DNA from: Clostridium neonatale
GTDB lineage: Bacteria; Bacillota; Clostridia; Clostridiales; Clostridiaceae
Length of the DNA: 64,000 nt
Reading direction: 5' to 3'
Assembly (NCBI RefSeq): GCF_001458595.1
Contig: NZ_LN890327.1
Coordinates: forward strand, 264,178 to 328,177
Made by a program: the position numbers and the translations under genes. Positions 25,491 through 34,742 of the stretch are shown here, one piece after another. The first letter of the stretch is position 1, and each line of letters opens with the position of its first letter. The notes under the pieces were generated by a model. It was given only the letters and a program-made list of their open reading frames with translations. It was not told the DNA's origin and made no database searches.

Positions 25491-25907
25491 ATGGATGAAG
25501 AATATTATACGAGATTTGGAATAAAAGCGAGTGGGGGATTGAACTTTCTGATTCGTTGCAATTTGAATATGAAAGAGTTATCTTATACATTTCAAAGTGC
25601 TATAGGAAGAGATTTGGATTATATTACAATACAATTGACAAATGACGATATAGAATCTATGAAACAGTATATTATAGCAAAGAATTTTGAAGAATATAGA
25701 TATAAATCGAGACAACAAGAGTTACATCCATATTTGGATGGATGGACACTGGATTTTGAGGGGGTTACTGATTCTGGAATACCAATAATTCAACTATCAA
25801 GTGATGATTATGATTATGATATTCAACCTCCAGTTGAAAGATTATACGAATTTTTAATAAATAAATATTTTTCTAAGGATAAAAAGTACAAAAGTTATTA
25901 TGGATAA
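25491..25907 (+). CDS. hypothetical protein of the moron block
   Basis: A 138-aa acidic, soluble protein with mixed alpha/beta character (YITIQLTNDDIESMKQYIIA, GWTLDFEGVTDSGIPIIQLS). GGAGG stands 7 bp before the ATG at 25491, which is preferred over an upstream ATG. It is followed by its own terminator. Not recognised; small acidic proteins of this kind are often immunity or anti-defence proteins, but nothing here proves it. Confidence 0.6.
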   Translation: MDEEYYTRFGIKASGGLNFLIRCNLNMKELSYTFQSAIGRDLDYITIQLTNDDIESMKQYIIAKNFEEYRYKSRQQELHPYLDGWTLDFEGVTDSGIPIIQLSSDDYDYDIQPPVERLYEFLINKYFSKDKKYKSYYG

Positions 25908-25957
25908 TAATTTATATATTGTATATTTTATGAAATAAAAATTACTTACGATATTAT

Positions 25958-25986
25958 AGCATCTTACAACTAAGATGCTTTCTTTT
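25958..25986 (+). terminator. Rho-independent terminator of the moron block
   Basis: AGCATCTTA (25958-25966) pairs exactly with TAAGATGCT (25971-25979), then TTCTTTT. It isolates the 24.7-25.9 kb genes from the portal gene. Confidence 0.75.
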
Positions 25987-26011
25987 ATGTTTGTTTTAGG
26001 AGGTAGCCAAA

Positions 26012-27280
26012 ATGAAAATACCTATAATATCAAAAATAAAACAATCTCGAGCAAGTCCTAAAAATGGTTTATGGGGAAGCACATATAGTTTCTTTTTTGG
26101 AAATACAACAAGCGGAAAGACAGTAAATGAAAGAACAGCAATGCAAACTACTGCAGTTTATGCATGTGTTAGAATACTTGCAGAAACTATAGCTTCACTT
26201 CCGCTACACACTTATAAACACACTGAAAATGGTAAAGAAAAAGCTATAGAGCATCCAATATATCATCTTCTTGCAGATGAACCAAATTTAGAGATGACTT
26301 CATTTGTGTTTAGAGAAACACTTATGAGTCATCTTTTATTATGGGGAAATGCATATGCACAGATTATTAGAGATGGAAGAGGAAATGTTATAGGTTTATA
26401 TCCATTATTGCCAAATAAAATGACTGTTAATAGAGCAAGCAATGGAGAAATATATTATATTTATTCAAGATATACAGACGAAAATACTAATATATCTGGT
26501 TATGGTGATGTATATTTACAAAATCATGAGGTACTTCACATTCCAGGGTTAGGATTTGATGGTTTAGTTGGATATTCACCAATAGCAATGGCTAAAAATG
26601 CTGTTGGTATGTCTATTGCTTGTGAAGAATATGGTGCTAGTTTCTTTGCGAATGGGGCAAATCCAGGTGGTGTATTAGAACATCCAGGAGTAGTTAAAGA
26701 TCCTGCAAGAGTTAGAGAAAGTTGGAATTCAGTATATCAAGGCACAGGAAATGCCCATAAAGTTGCAGTTCTTGAAGAAGGTATGAAATTTCAAAGTATA
26801 GGAATACCGCCAGAACAAGCACAGTTTTTAGAGACGAGAAAATTTCAGATTAATGAAATTGCTCGTCTTTTTCGTATACCTCCACATATGGTTGGAGATT
26901 TAGAAAAATCAAGTTTTTCTAATATAGAGCAGCAAAGTCTTGAATTTGTTAAATACACTTTAGATCCTTGGGTAATTAGATGGGAGCAAGCCATGAAAAA
27001 AGCTTTATTGTTACCAAGTGAAAAGAAAGACTATTTTATAAAGTTTAATGTAGATGGGTTACTCAGAGGTGATTATCAAAGCAGGATGAATGGTTATGCT
27101 ACAGGAAGACAAAATGGATGGCTATCTAGTAATGATATTAGAGAACTTGAAAATCTCAATAAAATATCAGAAGAACTTGGGGGCGATTTATATTTAGTGA
27201 ATGGAAATATGACTAAGCTTCAAGATGCGGGAGCATTTGCAAATAAAAATAATAGTAGATTGGAGAATAGTAATGAGTAA
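26012..27280 (+). CDS. phage portal protein (HK97 family)
   Basis: A 422-aa portal protein. Family segments include TAVYACVRILAETIASLPLH near the N-terminus, HLLADEPNLEMTSFVFRET, and PPEQAQFLETRKFQINEIAR with FRIPPHMVGDLEKSSFSNIE. Forms the dodecameric ring through which DNA is packaged. AGGAGG before the ATG. Its stop overlaps the protease start by 8 bp. Confidence 0.95.
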   Translation: MKIPIISKIKQSRASPKNGLWGSTYSFFFGNTTSGKTVNERTAMQTTAVYACVRILAETIASLPLHTYKHTENGKEKAIEHPIYHLLADEPNLEMTSFVFRETLMSHLLLWGNAYAQIIRDGRGNVIGLYPLLPNKMTVNRASNGEIYYIYSRYTDENTNISGYGDVYLQNHEVLHIPGLGFDGLVGYSPIAMAKNAVGMSIACEEYGASFFANGANPGGVLEHPGVVKDPARVRESWNSVYQGTGNAHKVAVLEEGMKFQSIGIPPEQAQFLETRKFQINEIARLFRIPPHMVGDLEKSSFSNIEQQSLEFVKYTLDPWVIRWEQAMKKALLLPSEKKDYFIKFNVDGLLRGDYQSRMNGYATGRQNGWLSSNDIRELENLNKISEELGGDLYLVNGNMTKLQDAGAFANKNNSRLENSNE

Positions 27281-27962
27281 AAAGTTTTGGAACTGGGTGA
27301 AGAATGAAGAAAGCAGAACACTTTATTTTGATGGATATATTGCACAAGATAGCTGGTTTGATGATGATATTACACCAAAGCAGTTTAAATCCGAACTTAC
27401 ATCTTCAGATGGAGATGTAATTGTATGGATTAATTCTCCAGGCGGTGATGTTTTTGCAGCAAGCCAAATATACAATATGTTAAAAGAATATAACGGAAAA
27501 GTAACAGTAAAGATTGATGGGATAGCAGCTAGTGCAGCTTCAGTGATTGCTATGGCAGGTTCAGAAATATTAATGTCACCAGTTGCGATGATGATGATTC
27601 ATAATCCAGCTACAGTTATATTTGGTGAAGCATCTGATTTTAAAAGTGGAATTGATATGTTGTCAGAAGTTAAGGAAAGCATAGTAAATGCATATGAAAA
27701 AAAAACAAGACTTGCTAGAAATAAAATATCAAAAATGATGGATGCAGAAACCTGGTTTAGCGCTAATAAAGCAGTTGAACTAGGATTTGCAGATAAAGTT
27801 TTATATGAAGAAAATATTCAGGATACTAATGAAGGATTTATATTTGATAAAGTTACAGTAACTAATGCATTAATGAGAAAAATACCAAATTCAGCACATG
27901 ATAAAGCTGAAAAAGAAATACCATATGAACAATTATTACAAAGATTAAATCTTATAAAATAA
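27273..27962 (+). CDS. ClpP-type head maturation protease
   Basis: A 229-aa prohead protease with the ClpP fold. Catalytic Ser87 (GIAASAAS) and His110 (MMMIHNPA) are visible, with WINSPGGDVFAASQIY supplying the oxyanion-loop strand. It should cleave the scaffold region of the capsid protein. ATG at 27273, behind GGAG, is preferred over an upstream in-frame ATG buried in the portal gene. Confidence 0.93.
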   Translation: MSKKFWNWVKNEESRTLYFDGYIAQDSWFDDDITPKQFKSELTSSDGDVIVWINSPGGDVFAASQIYNMLKEYNGKVTVKIDGIAASAASVIAMAGSEILMSPVAMMMIHNPATVIFGEASDFKSGIDMLSEVKESIVNAYEKKTRLARNKISKMMDAETWFSANKAVELGFADKVLYEENIQDTNEGFIFDKVTVTNALMRKIPNSAHDKAEKEIPYEQLLQRLNLIK

Positions 27963-27979
27963 TAAATGGAGGAATGTAA

Positions 27980-29179
27980 ATGAGTAAAATATTAGAACTT
28001 AGAGAAAAAAGAGCAAAGTTATGGGACAGTACAAAATCATTTTTAGATAGCAGGAGAAATGAAAGAGGATTATTATCCGGAGAAGATACAGCGACTTATG
28101 AAAAGATGGAAGGTGAAGTTGTAGATCTAGGAAAAGAAATTGAGAGACTTGAACACCAAGCAGTAATAGATTTAGAACTTTCAAAACCAATATCAACACC
28201 TATAACTAATATTCCAAATGCAAATTTAGGAGAAGAAAAAACAGGCAGATCAACAAATGAGTATAAAAAAGCTTTCTGGAATTCAATGAGAAATAAAAAT
28301 CATATGAATTTACAAAATGCATTACAAGTTGGAACAGATAGTGAAGGAGGATATTTAGCACCAGACGAATTTGAAAAAACATTAATTGAAAGTTTGTTAG
28401 AACAAAATATATTTAGACAGCTTGCAAATGTGGTTACTACATCTTCAGGAGATAAGAAAATACCAGTTGTTGCAACTAAAGGTACTGCATCTTGGGTAGA
28501 TGAAGAAGGAGCAATTCCTGAAAGTGATGATTCATTTGGTCAAGTTTCAATAGGAGCATATAAGTTAGCTACTATGATTAAGGTTTCAGAAGAATTACTT
28601 AATGATAGTGTTTTTAATTTAGAAAGCTATATTGCTAAAGAATTTGCAAGAAGAATTGGAGCTAAGGAAGAAGAAGCTTTCTTTATTGGCGATGGTACTG
28701 GAAAGCCAACAGGAATATTTAATGAAATTGGTGGAGGTTTAGTTGGAGTAACAGCAGCAAGTGCAACAGCTATTACTTTAGATGAGATTATGGATTTATT
28801 TTATTCTCTTAGTTCACCATATAGAAAAAATGCAGTTTTTACAATGAATGATGCAACCGTAAAAGCAATAAGAAAACTTAAAGATGGAAATGGACAATAT
28901 ATTTGGCAGCCATCATTAACAGCAGGTACACCAGATACTATATTAAATAGGCCAGTGAAAACTTCATCATATGTTCCTACTTTAGGGGCAGGAAATAAAG
29001 CAATAGCTTTTGGTGATTTCAGTTATTATTGGGTTGCAGATAGACAAGGAAGATCATTTCAAAGGTTAAACGAATTATATGCAGCAACAGGTCAAATTGG
29101 CTTTAAAGCAACTCAAAGAGTTGACGGTAAGTTAGTATTGGGTGAAGCTGTAAAAGTATTACAGATGAAATTATCATAA
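27980..29179 (+). CDS. major capsid protein (HK97 fold)
   Basis: A 399-aa capsid protein. Residues about 1-110 are a charged helical scaffold (delta) domain expected to be removed by the protease. The HK97 core starts near GTDSEGGYLAPDEFEKTLIE. It also contains KIPVVATKGTASWVDEEGAI, FIGDGTGKPTGIFN and YYWVADRQGRSFQRLNELYA. GGAGG before the ATG. Confidence 0.95.
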   Translation: MSKILELREKRAKLWDSTKSFLDSRRNERGLLSGEDTATYEKMEGEVVDLGKEIERLEHQAVIDLELSKPISTPITNIPNANLGEEKTGRSTNEYKKAFWNSMRNKNHMNLQNALQVGTDSEGGYLAPDEFEKTLIESLLEQNIFRQLANVVTTSSGDKKIPVVATKGTASWVDEEGAIPESDDSFGQVSIGAYKLATMIKVSEELLNDSVFNLESYIAKEFARRIGAKEEEAFFIGDGTGKPTGIFNEIGGGLVGVTAASATAITLDEIMDLFYSLSSPYRKNAVFTMNDATVKAIRKLKDGNGQYIWQPSLTAGTPDTILNRPVKTSSYVPTLGAGNKAIAFGDFSYYWVADRQGRSFQRLNELYAATGQIGFKATQRVDGKLVLGEAVKVLQMKLS

Positions 29180-29196
29180 AGTTAAGAGGTGAGTGT

Positions 29197-29472
29197 ATGA
29201 TTATTTCGCTTGAAGAAACAAAGTTATTTTTAAGAGTTGATAGTGGTGAAGAAGATACACTCATCACTAATTTTATAATAGTAGCAGAAGATATATGTCA
29301 AGGAATTATTAGATATGAATTAACTGAATTTGAAAATATACCAGAATGTATAAGGCAATCTATTTTATATGCAGTTGTTAATATGTATGAGCAAAGAGAA
29401 AACTTTGATGTGAAAAATGTTATTGAAACTATGACAAGACTTTTATTTTCTTATAGAAAAGATAGCTGGTGA
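29197..29472 (+). CDS. head-tail connector (gp6-like)
   Basis: A 91-aa helical adaptor protein (starts MIISLEETKLFLRVDSGEED). The pattern of early LEETK-FLRVD, long helices and a YAVVNMYEQRE segment is that of HK97 gp6/phage QLRG-type connectors. It follows the capsid gene at the standard place. Confidence 0.85.
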   Translation: MIISLEETKLFLRVDSGEEDTLITNFIIVAEDICQGIIRYELTEFENIPECIRQSILYAVVNMYEQRENFDVKNVIETMTRLLFSYRKDSW

Positions 29473-29480
29473 TAATTATG

Positions 29481-29804
29481 ATGATTGGAGATTTAAAACA
29501 TAGAATAACATTTCAAATATTAGTAACAACAAATAATAAAAATGGATTTGAAGAAGAAATATGGAAAGAATACAAAACAGTGTGGGCATCAGCTTCTAAT
29601 TTATCTGGGAGAGAATATTATCAAGCAGCAGCAATTCATGCAGAAAAAACAGTAAAGTTTATGATTAGATATATTAATGATATAGATGAATCTATGAGGA
29701 TTTTATTTAATCAAAGTTTATATGATATAACAGCAATTGATAATGTGAAATATGAAAACAAATATATTGAAATAAAAGCATTGGAGGTAGAAGATAGTGG
29801 CTGA
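29481..29804 (+). CDS. head closure / head-tail adaptor protein
   Basis: A 107-aa beta-rich protein starting MIGDLKHRITFQ, the classical start of SPP1 gp16-like head closure proteins. The VWASASNLSGREYYQAAAIH segment is also typical. An earlier GTG (29469) and ATG (29478) are possible. Confidence 0.85.
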   Translation: MIGDLKHRITFQILVTTNNKNGFEEEIWKEYKTVWASASNLSGREYYQAAAIHAEKTVKFMIRYINDIDESMRILFNQSLYDITAIDNVKYENKYIEIKALEVEDSG

Positions 29805-30183
29805 TATTGAACTTGAAGGTGTTGATGAAATATTAAACAAGCTTCAGCAAATTGGGAATAATATAAGCAGATTAGAAAATAAAGCTCTAAAAAATGCAGC
29901 ACAGCCAGTTTTAGATGATGCTAAATCAAGTAATGCCTTTAATGATAGAAGTGGTAATCTTAGAAAAAATCTTAAAATAAGTAGTATTAAAAGTAAGGAA
30001 GGTATGAAGTATGTTCTTGTCGGAATAGATAAAAGTGATAATTCAAAAATATATTATGGTAAGTTTTTAGAATTTGGAACTTCTAAAATGTCAGCAAAAC
30101 CTTTTATGCAGCCAGCTTATGAGAAAAATAAGGATAATATACAGAAAACCATAGCTGAAACTTTAAAGGAGGGCTTGAAGTGA
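29797..30183 (+). CDS. HK97 gp10-family tail completion protein
   Basis: A 128-aa protein with the gp10 pattern: GVDEILNKLQQIGNNISRLE, DRSGNLRKNLKISSIK, and KFLEFGTSKMSAKPFMQPAY. GTG start behind GGAGGT. It overlaps the previous gene by 8 bp and the next by 4 bp. Bridges head and tail. Confidence 0.88.
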   Translation: MADIELEGVDEILNKLQQIGNNISRLENKALKNAAQPVLDDAKSSNAFNDRSGNLRKNLKISSIKSKEGMKYVLVGIDKSDNSKIYYGKFLEFGTSKMSAKPFMQPAYEKNKDNIQKTIAETLKEGLK

Positions 30184-30512
30184 TAAATAATTTAATTATT
30201 AATACATTGAATCCTTTAAAAATTCCAGTTTCATTTCAAAAATATAGTGGCAAAGAAAACACATATATAACCTTCTTTAATTATTTAGAGAAAGGTGAAC
30301 AATATGCTGATAATGAAGAAAAGGTAACAGGATACTATATCCAAGTAGATTTATGGAGTAAAAAAGATTATACACAAATAGTAAAAGATATAGAAGATAA
30401 GATGAAAGCCGCAGGATTTATAAGAAGTTCTGCGGCTGATTTATTTGAAGAAGATACTAAAATTTATCATAAAACAATGCGATTTAATATGAATATTGAG
30501 GGGAGGAATTAG
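30180..30512 (+). CDS. tail terminator-like protein
   Basis: A 110-aa protein in the position of the tail terminator. It contains PLKIPVSFQKYSGKENTYIT and YYIQVDLWSKKDYTQIVKDI, as in phage tail completion/terminator proteins. GTG start behind GGAGG. Assigned mainly by position and this pattern. Confidence 0.75.
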   Translation: MINNLIINTLNPLKIPVSFQKYSGKENTYITFFNYLEKGEQYADNEEKVTGYYIQVDLWSKKDYTQIVKDIEDKMKAAGFIRSSAADLFEEDTKIYHKTMRFNMNIEGRN

Positions 30513-30515
30513 TAT

Positions 30516-31103
30516 ATGTCAGGGGTTGTTAATAGTGCACCAGTAGGAGTAGAAAATTTAGTATATGCAATATTAAATGATGAAACCACACCAGATTATG
30601 AAATACCAGCATTTATTTCACCAGCTATAAATGTAAAAATCAATCCAAAGAGTAATTCAGATACTTTATATGCTGATAATAGAGCTGTAGAAACAGTATC
30701 AAGTTTAGGAGAAGTTGAAGTAGAAATAGAAACTCAGGATTTGCCACTAGAGATTCAATCAGCACTTTTAGGGCATAATTTAGATGCGGAAACCAAAGTA
30801 ATGTGTTATGAAGCAAATGATATAGCACCTTATGTAGCACTTGGATTTAAAGTAAAGAAAGCAAATGGTAAATACAGATATGCATGGCTTCTTAAAGGAA
30901 AATTTAGTGAGCCAGAAGAAGAACATTCAACTCAGGAAGATAAAACAAAATTCCAAACACCAAAACTTAAAGGAACATTTTTAACAAGAGCAGATGGAAG
31001 GTGGAAGTATACTGCTGATGAAGATAGTGGTTTTAAAGGTGGATCTACTTGGTTTACCAAAGTATATGAAAAGGCAGTAACTCAAGAAAGTCAGGAGGGG
31101 TAA
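30516..31103 (+). CDS. major tail tube protein
   Basis: A 195-aa phi13/TP901-type tail tube protein. Early GVENLVYAILNDE, middle YADNRAVETVSSLGEVEVEI and late GRWKYTADEDS fit the family. Polymerises into the tail tube. GGGAGG before the ATG. Confidence 0.88.
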   Translation: MSGVVNSAPVGVENLVYAILNDETTPDYEIPAFISPAINVKINPKSNSDTLYADNRAVETVSSLGEVEVEIETQDLPLEIQSALLGHNLDAETKVMCYEANDIAPYVALGFKVKKANGKYRYAWLLKGKFSEPEEEHSTQEDKTKFQTPKLKGTFLTRADGRWKYTADEDSGFKGGSTWFTKVYEKAVTQESQEG

Positions 31104-31106
31104 TTA

Positions 31107-31391
31107 ATGGATATAGTTTTAAATGATAGAACTTATGTAATGCCAAAAGTAAAAACAAGAATGCTTAGAAAAGCTGTTGAAGTAAATGAAAAAATAGATT
31201 TCAATAATTTAAAGACAAAAGATTTAGATGAATTAATTGATTTTGTTGTTGATTTATATGGAAATCAGTTTACTAGAGATGAATTCTATGATGAGCTTGA
31301 TGCAGACAAACTTATTGAAACTCTGAATAGTAGTATAAATGGAATAGTAGGAACAATGACAGACAAATTAAATGAGTTCCCAAAAAATTAA
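31107..31391 (+). CDS. tail assembly chaperone, unshifted product (gpG-like)
   Basis: A 94-aa helical protein between the tail tube and tape measure genes, the place of lambda gpG. The sequence KTRMLRKAVEVNEKIDFNNL followed by a long acidic helix is typical. The 3' end carries a slippery heptamer. A -1 shift extends the protein, so this is the shorter of two products. Confidence 0.8.
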   Translation: MDIVLNDRTYVMPKVKTRMLRKAVEVNEKIDFNNLKTKDLDELIDFVVDLYGNQFTRDEFYDELDADKLIETLNSSINGIVGTMTDKLNEFPKN

Positions 31392-31579
31392 GCGGAGAAG
31401 CAGAAGAAAAGCTATCTCCGCTTGATTTTATTAAAGAAATATATTCAAATCTTTTAGAGCAAGGGTGGACATTAAACGATGTTGATGAAATGGATATATT
31501 TTTTTATTTTGATATTTTAATTTACAGAGCAATTAAAGAATATAACAAAAATTTAGATACAGTCTTAAATATACTATAA
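31107..31579 (+). CDS. tail assembly chaperone, -1 frameshift product (gpGT-like)
   Basis: Slippage at CCCAAAA (31379-31385) moves the ribosome into the -1 frame. That frame then reads through KLSGEAEEKLSPLDFIKEIY and ends with TAA at 31577-31579, about 157 aa in total. The extension has no start codon or ribosome site of its own. It occupies the standard gpT position just before the tape measure gene. Both forms are needed in lambda-like tails; the ratio here is unknown. Confidence 0.75.
31379..31388 (+). promoter_or_regulatory. programmed -1 frameshift site
   Basis: C CCA AAA followed by AAT: the run CCCAAAAAAT allows slippage as CCCAAAA or AAAAAAT. The zero-frame stop TAA follows at 31389. 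The -1 frame is open for 64 more codons. Confidence 0.75.
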
Positions 31580-31595
31580 AAGGTGGTGAGAGAGT

Positions 31596-34040
31596 ATGGC
31601 AGAAGAGCTAGGAAGTTTAGCAGTCAAAATAGGTCTTGATTCAAGTGGATTTCAAAATGGGATAAGCAGCATAAATAGAAATCTTAGAGTTTTAGATAGT
31701 GAATTTAAAGCTAATACTTCAGCACTTGGAGAAAATGCAAAAGGGCTTGATGGGTTAAAGATAAAGTCAGAAAATCTTGCCAAACAAATGGAGCTTCAAA
31801 AACAAAAAGTAAGTGCATTAGAGCAGGCGTATAGTAAAAGTGCACAAGTAAAAGGAAAAGATAGCGAAGCAACTCAAGCTCTTGAAATAAAGCTAAATAA
31901 AGCAAAGCAAACTCTCTCACAAATGGAAACTGAACTTTCAAAAACTAATAAAGAAATAGATACTCAAAGTAATAAATGGAATTCATTAAGCAAAAACCTT
32001 GAAGGTGTAGGGAATAAAATGAAAACTGTTGGAGAGGGTTTATCAGGTGTAGGTAATAAACTCTCAATAGGAGTAACAGCACCATTAGTTGCTGCAGGTA
32101 CAGCAAGTGTAAAATTAGCATCAGATATGAATGAAAGTTTGAATAAAGTTGAAGTCGCATTTGGAAATGTAAATAATAAAGTAAAAGATTGGTCTAGTAC
32201 AACACTTAAAAGTTATGGACTTGCTAAAGGAACAGCCCTTGATATGGCGGCACTTTATGGTGATATGGCAACAAGTATGGGGCTGACTCAAGATGAAGCA
32301 GCAAAAATGTCAATGTCTTTAGTTGGTTTAGCTGGAGATTTATCAAGCTTTAAAAATATTGATATAAAGCAGGCTGAACAAGCACTTAATGGAATATTTA
32401 CAGGAGAAACTGAAAGTTTAAAAATGCTAGGTGTAGTTATGACTGATGCAAACCTTCAACAATATGCATATAGTAAAGGCATTGATAAGAAAACTCAAAG
32501 TATGACAGAAGCAGAAAAGGTACAATTAAGATATAACTATGTTTTAGAAAAGACAAAGAATGCTCATGGAGATTTTGAGCGAACAAGCGGTGGAACTGCT
32601 AATCAAATGAGAATATTCCAAGAAAGCTTAAAAGAATTAGGTGCAACAATGGGACAAAATTTACTACCAGTTATTACACCTATAATTATAAAAATAAATG
32701 AATGGATACAAGCCTTTGGAAATTTAGATCCAGGTATGCAAAAAATAATAATTGTAATTGCAGCATTAGCTGCTGCTGTAGGACCGGTACTTTCTTTGGT
32801 AGGTAATATGATAACTGTTGGTAGCTCTATAATAAGTGTATTTGGAAGTATAAGTTCTGCTATTGGAGCTGCTGGTGGTGCAATGACACTTCTAACAGGA
32901 CCAGTAGGAATTGCAATAGCTGTAATTGCTGGATTAGTTGCTATAGGAATAGCTTTATATAGTAACTGGGATACAATAAAAGTTAAGGCACAGGAATTAT
33001 GGAATAATATAGTTTTAACATTTGAAAATATAAAAGAATCTATTTCAATGGCATGGGAAAATGTAAAAACGGCTACAGTAAATGCATGGGAGAATTTAAA
33101 GAATACAATAAATTTAGGATTAGAAAATATAAAAAGCTTTTTGGAGCCAGCCTTAGAATTTTATAAGACTATTTTTCAAAATGCATGGGAAATTATAAAA
33201 AATATTGTTTTAGGTTTTGTTCTTATAGTTCTTGACATAGTTACAGGAAATTTTACTAAATTAAAAACTGATATAGAAAATATATGGAATAATATAAAAA
33301 CTTCATTAACTAATATATTTGAAACTATAAAAAATGTAGCATTAAATGCATGGACTAAGTTAAAGGAGACAGTAATAAATCTTTGTAATAACATAAAAGA
33401 AAGTGTGATTAATATATGGAACAGTATATTAACTTGGTTTTCAGAGCTGCCAGCTAAACTATATAATTATGGATCAAGTATGTTTATAAAAATGAAAGAT
33501 GGAATATCAAGTACAATAGGTAATGTCAAAACTGCCATAGAAACAGGAATAAATAGTGCTTTAAAGTTTCTAGCGAGTCTACCAAGTAAGGCGTGGGAGT
33601 ATGGTGCAGATTTTGTTAATGGTATAGTTAAAGGAATTAAATCATCTATTGGAAAAGTAAAAGATGCAGTAAGTGATGTTGCAGATACAATAAGAAGTTA
33701 TCTGCATTTTTCAGTTCCGGATGTAGGACCACTTACTGATTATGAAAGCTGGATGCCAGATTTTATGTCAGGACTTGCAGATGGGATAAATAAAAGTAAA
33801 AGTGTAGTTACTGATGCTATAAATAAATTATCTTTAGATATGAATGTAAGTACCAGTTTACAAAATACATCAGCACCAAATAACGGAAATTCAAGGCAGA
33901 GCAAAGAATCTAATAGTCCAAATGGATTTATAATTAAAATAGAAAATTTTATTAATAATACAGAAAAAGATATAGAGCAGCTTGCGTATGAATTAGAATT
34001 TTATAGGCAGAGAATCACTATTGGAAGAGGTGGAGAATAG
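31596..34040 (+). CDS. tape measure protein
   Basis: An 814-aa tail-length protein. A long coiled-coil N-terminal part (to about residue 130) is followed by a PhageMin_Tail domain (TSMGLTQDEAAKMSMSLVGL; GIFTGETESLKMLG). Then come two hydrophobic stretches near 375-455 and repeated Trp-containing helices (NNIKTSLTNIFETIKN-type). Its length sets tail length. AGGTGGTGAGAG before the ATG. Confidence 0.93.
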   Translation: MAEELGSLAVKIGLDSSGFQNGISSINRNLRVLDSEFKANTSALGENAKGLDGLKIKSENLAKQMELQKQKVSALEQAYSKSAQVKGKDSEATQALEIKLNKAKQTLSQMETELSKTNKEIDTQSNKWNSLSKNLEGVGNKMKTVGEGLSGVGNKLSIGVTAPLVAAGTASVKLASDMNESLNKVEVAFGNVNNKVKDWSSTTLKSYGLAKGTALDMAALYGDMATSMGLTQDEAAKMSMSLVGLAGDLSSFKNIDIKQAEQALNGIFTGETESLKMLGVVMTDANLQQYAYSKGIDKKTQSMTEAEKVQLRYNYVLEKTKNAHGDFERTSGGTANQMRIFQESLKELGATMGQNLLPVITPIIIKINEWIQAFGNLDPGMQKIIIVIAALAAAVGPVLSLVGNMITVGSSIISVFGSISSAIGAAGGAMTLLTGPVGIAIAVIAGLVAIGIALYSNWDTIKVKAQELWNNIVLTFENIKESISMAWENVKTATVNAWENLKNTINLGLENIKSFLEPALEFYKTIFQNAWEIIKNIVLGFVLIVLDIVTGNFTKLKTDIENIWNNIKTSLTNIFETIKNVALNAWTKLKETVINLCNNIKESVINIWNSILTWFSELPAKLYNYGSSMFIKMKDGISSTIGNVKTAIETGINSALKFLASLPSKAWEYGADFVNGIVKGIKSSIGKVKDAVSDVADTIRSYLHFSVPDVGPLTDYESWMPDFMSGLADGINKSKSVVTDAINKLSLDMNVSTSLQNTSAPNNGNSRQSKESNSPNGFIIKIENFINNTEKDIEQLAYELEFYRQRITIGRGGE

Positions 34041-34742
34041 ATGTTTAGTTTTAATTTTAGAGGTAAAAATAGCTTTTCAGATTATGGAATATATATTTCT
34101 AAAAGACCATCTATACCATCTCCAGAAAGAAGAATCACTAATGTTGTTATTCCAGGTAAGAGTTCAAGCTTTAGATTTGATGAAAATACTTATGAGGATA
34201 TTACTATTAGTGTGGAGTGTTCAATTAAAGATTCAATATTGCCAGATAAAATAGATGAAATAAAAAAATGGTTATTATCAAATGGAGAAAGCGATTTAAT
34301 TTTTAGTAATCAAAATAATAAAAAATATATTGCTCAAGTAGTTAATGTAATAGATTTCACACAAGTTCTAAAGTATATTTCACAATTTGTTATAGTTTTT
34401 AATTGCAGACCTTTTAAGTATGAAACTGAAAGTAACATTATTGAGGTAACAGAACACGAAAGCCTAATCAATCCAGGAAGTATATATTCAGAACCCGTAA
34501 TTAAGATATTTGGCAGTGGGGATATTAGTTTTACTATTAATTCAGAAATTATAAAGCTAAAAGATGTTAAAGACCATATTATTTTAGATACAGTTCAGCA
34601 AAATTGTTATAACGAAGCAGTAGATAATTTAAATAATAAGATGAGTGGTGAATTTCCTATTTTAGAAGTAGGGGAAAATAACATATCATGGACAGGAGTA
34701 GTTTCCAAGGTGGAAGTAATTCCAAATTGGAGGTGGCTATAA
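34041..34742 (+). CDS. distal tail protein (Dit)
   Basis: A 233-aa Dit-like baseplate hub. N-terminal SFNFRGKNSFSDYGIYISKR and RITNVVIPGKSSSF match the family. The C-terminal part is a beta-rich galectin-like region. Placed between tape measure and tail endopeptidase. Ribosome site GGTGG before the ATG. Confidence 0.88.
   Translation: MFSFNFRGKNSFSDYGIYISKRPSIPSPERRITNVVIPGKSSSFRFDENTYEDITISVECSIKDSILPDKIDEIKKWLLSNGESDLIFSNQNNKKYIAQVVNVIDFTQVLKYISQFVIVFNCRPFKYETESNIIEVTEHESLINPGSIYSEPVIKIFGSGDISFTINSEIIKLKDVKDHIILDTVQQNCYNEAVDNLNNKMSGEFPILEVGENNISWTGVVSKVEVIPNWRWL

Noticed and set aside
34021..34254. 77-aa open frame overlapping the Dit gene
   Set aside because: Shadow of the coding strand in another frame, Leu/Gln-rich and without family pattern.
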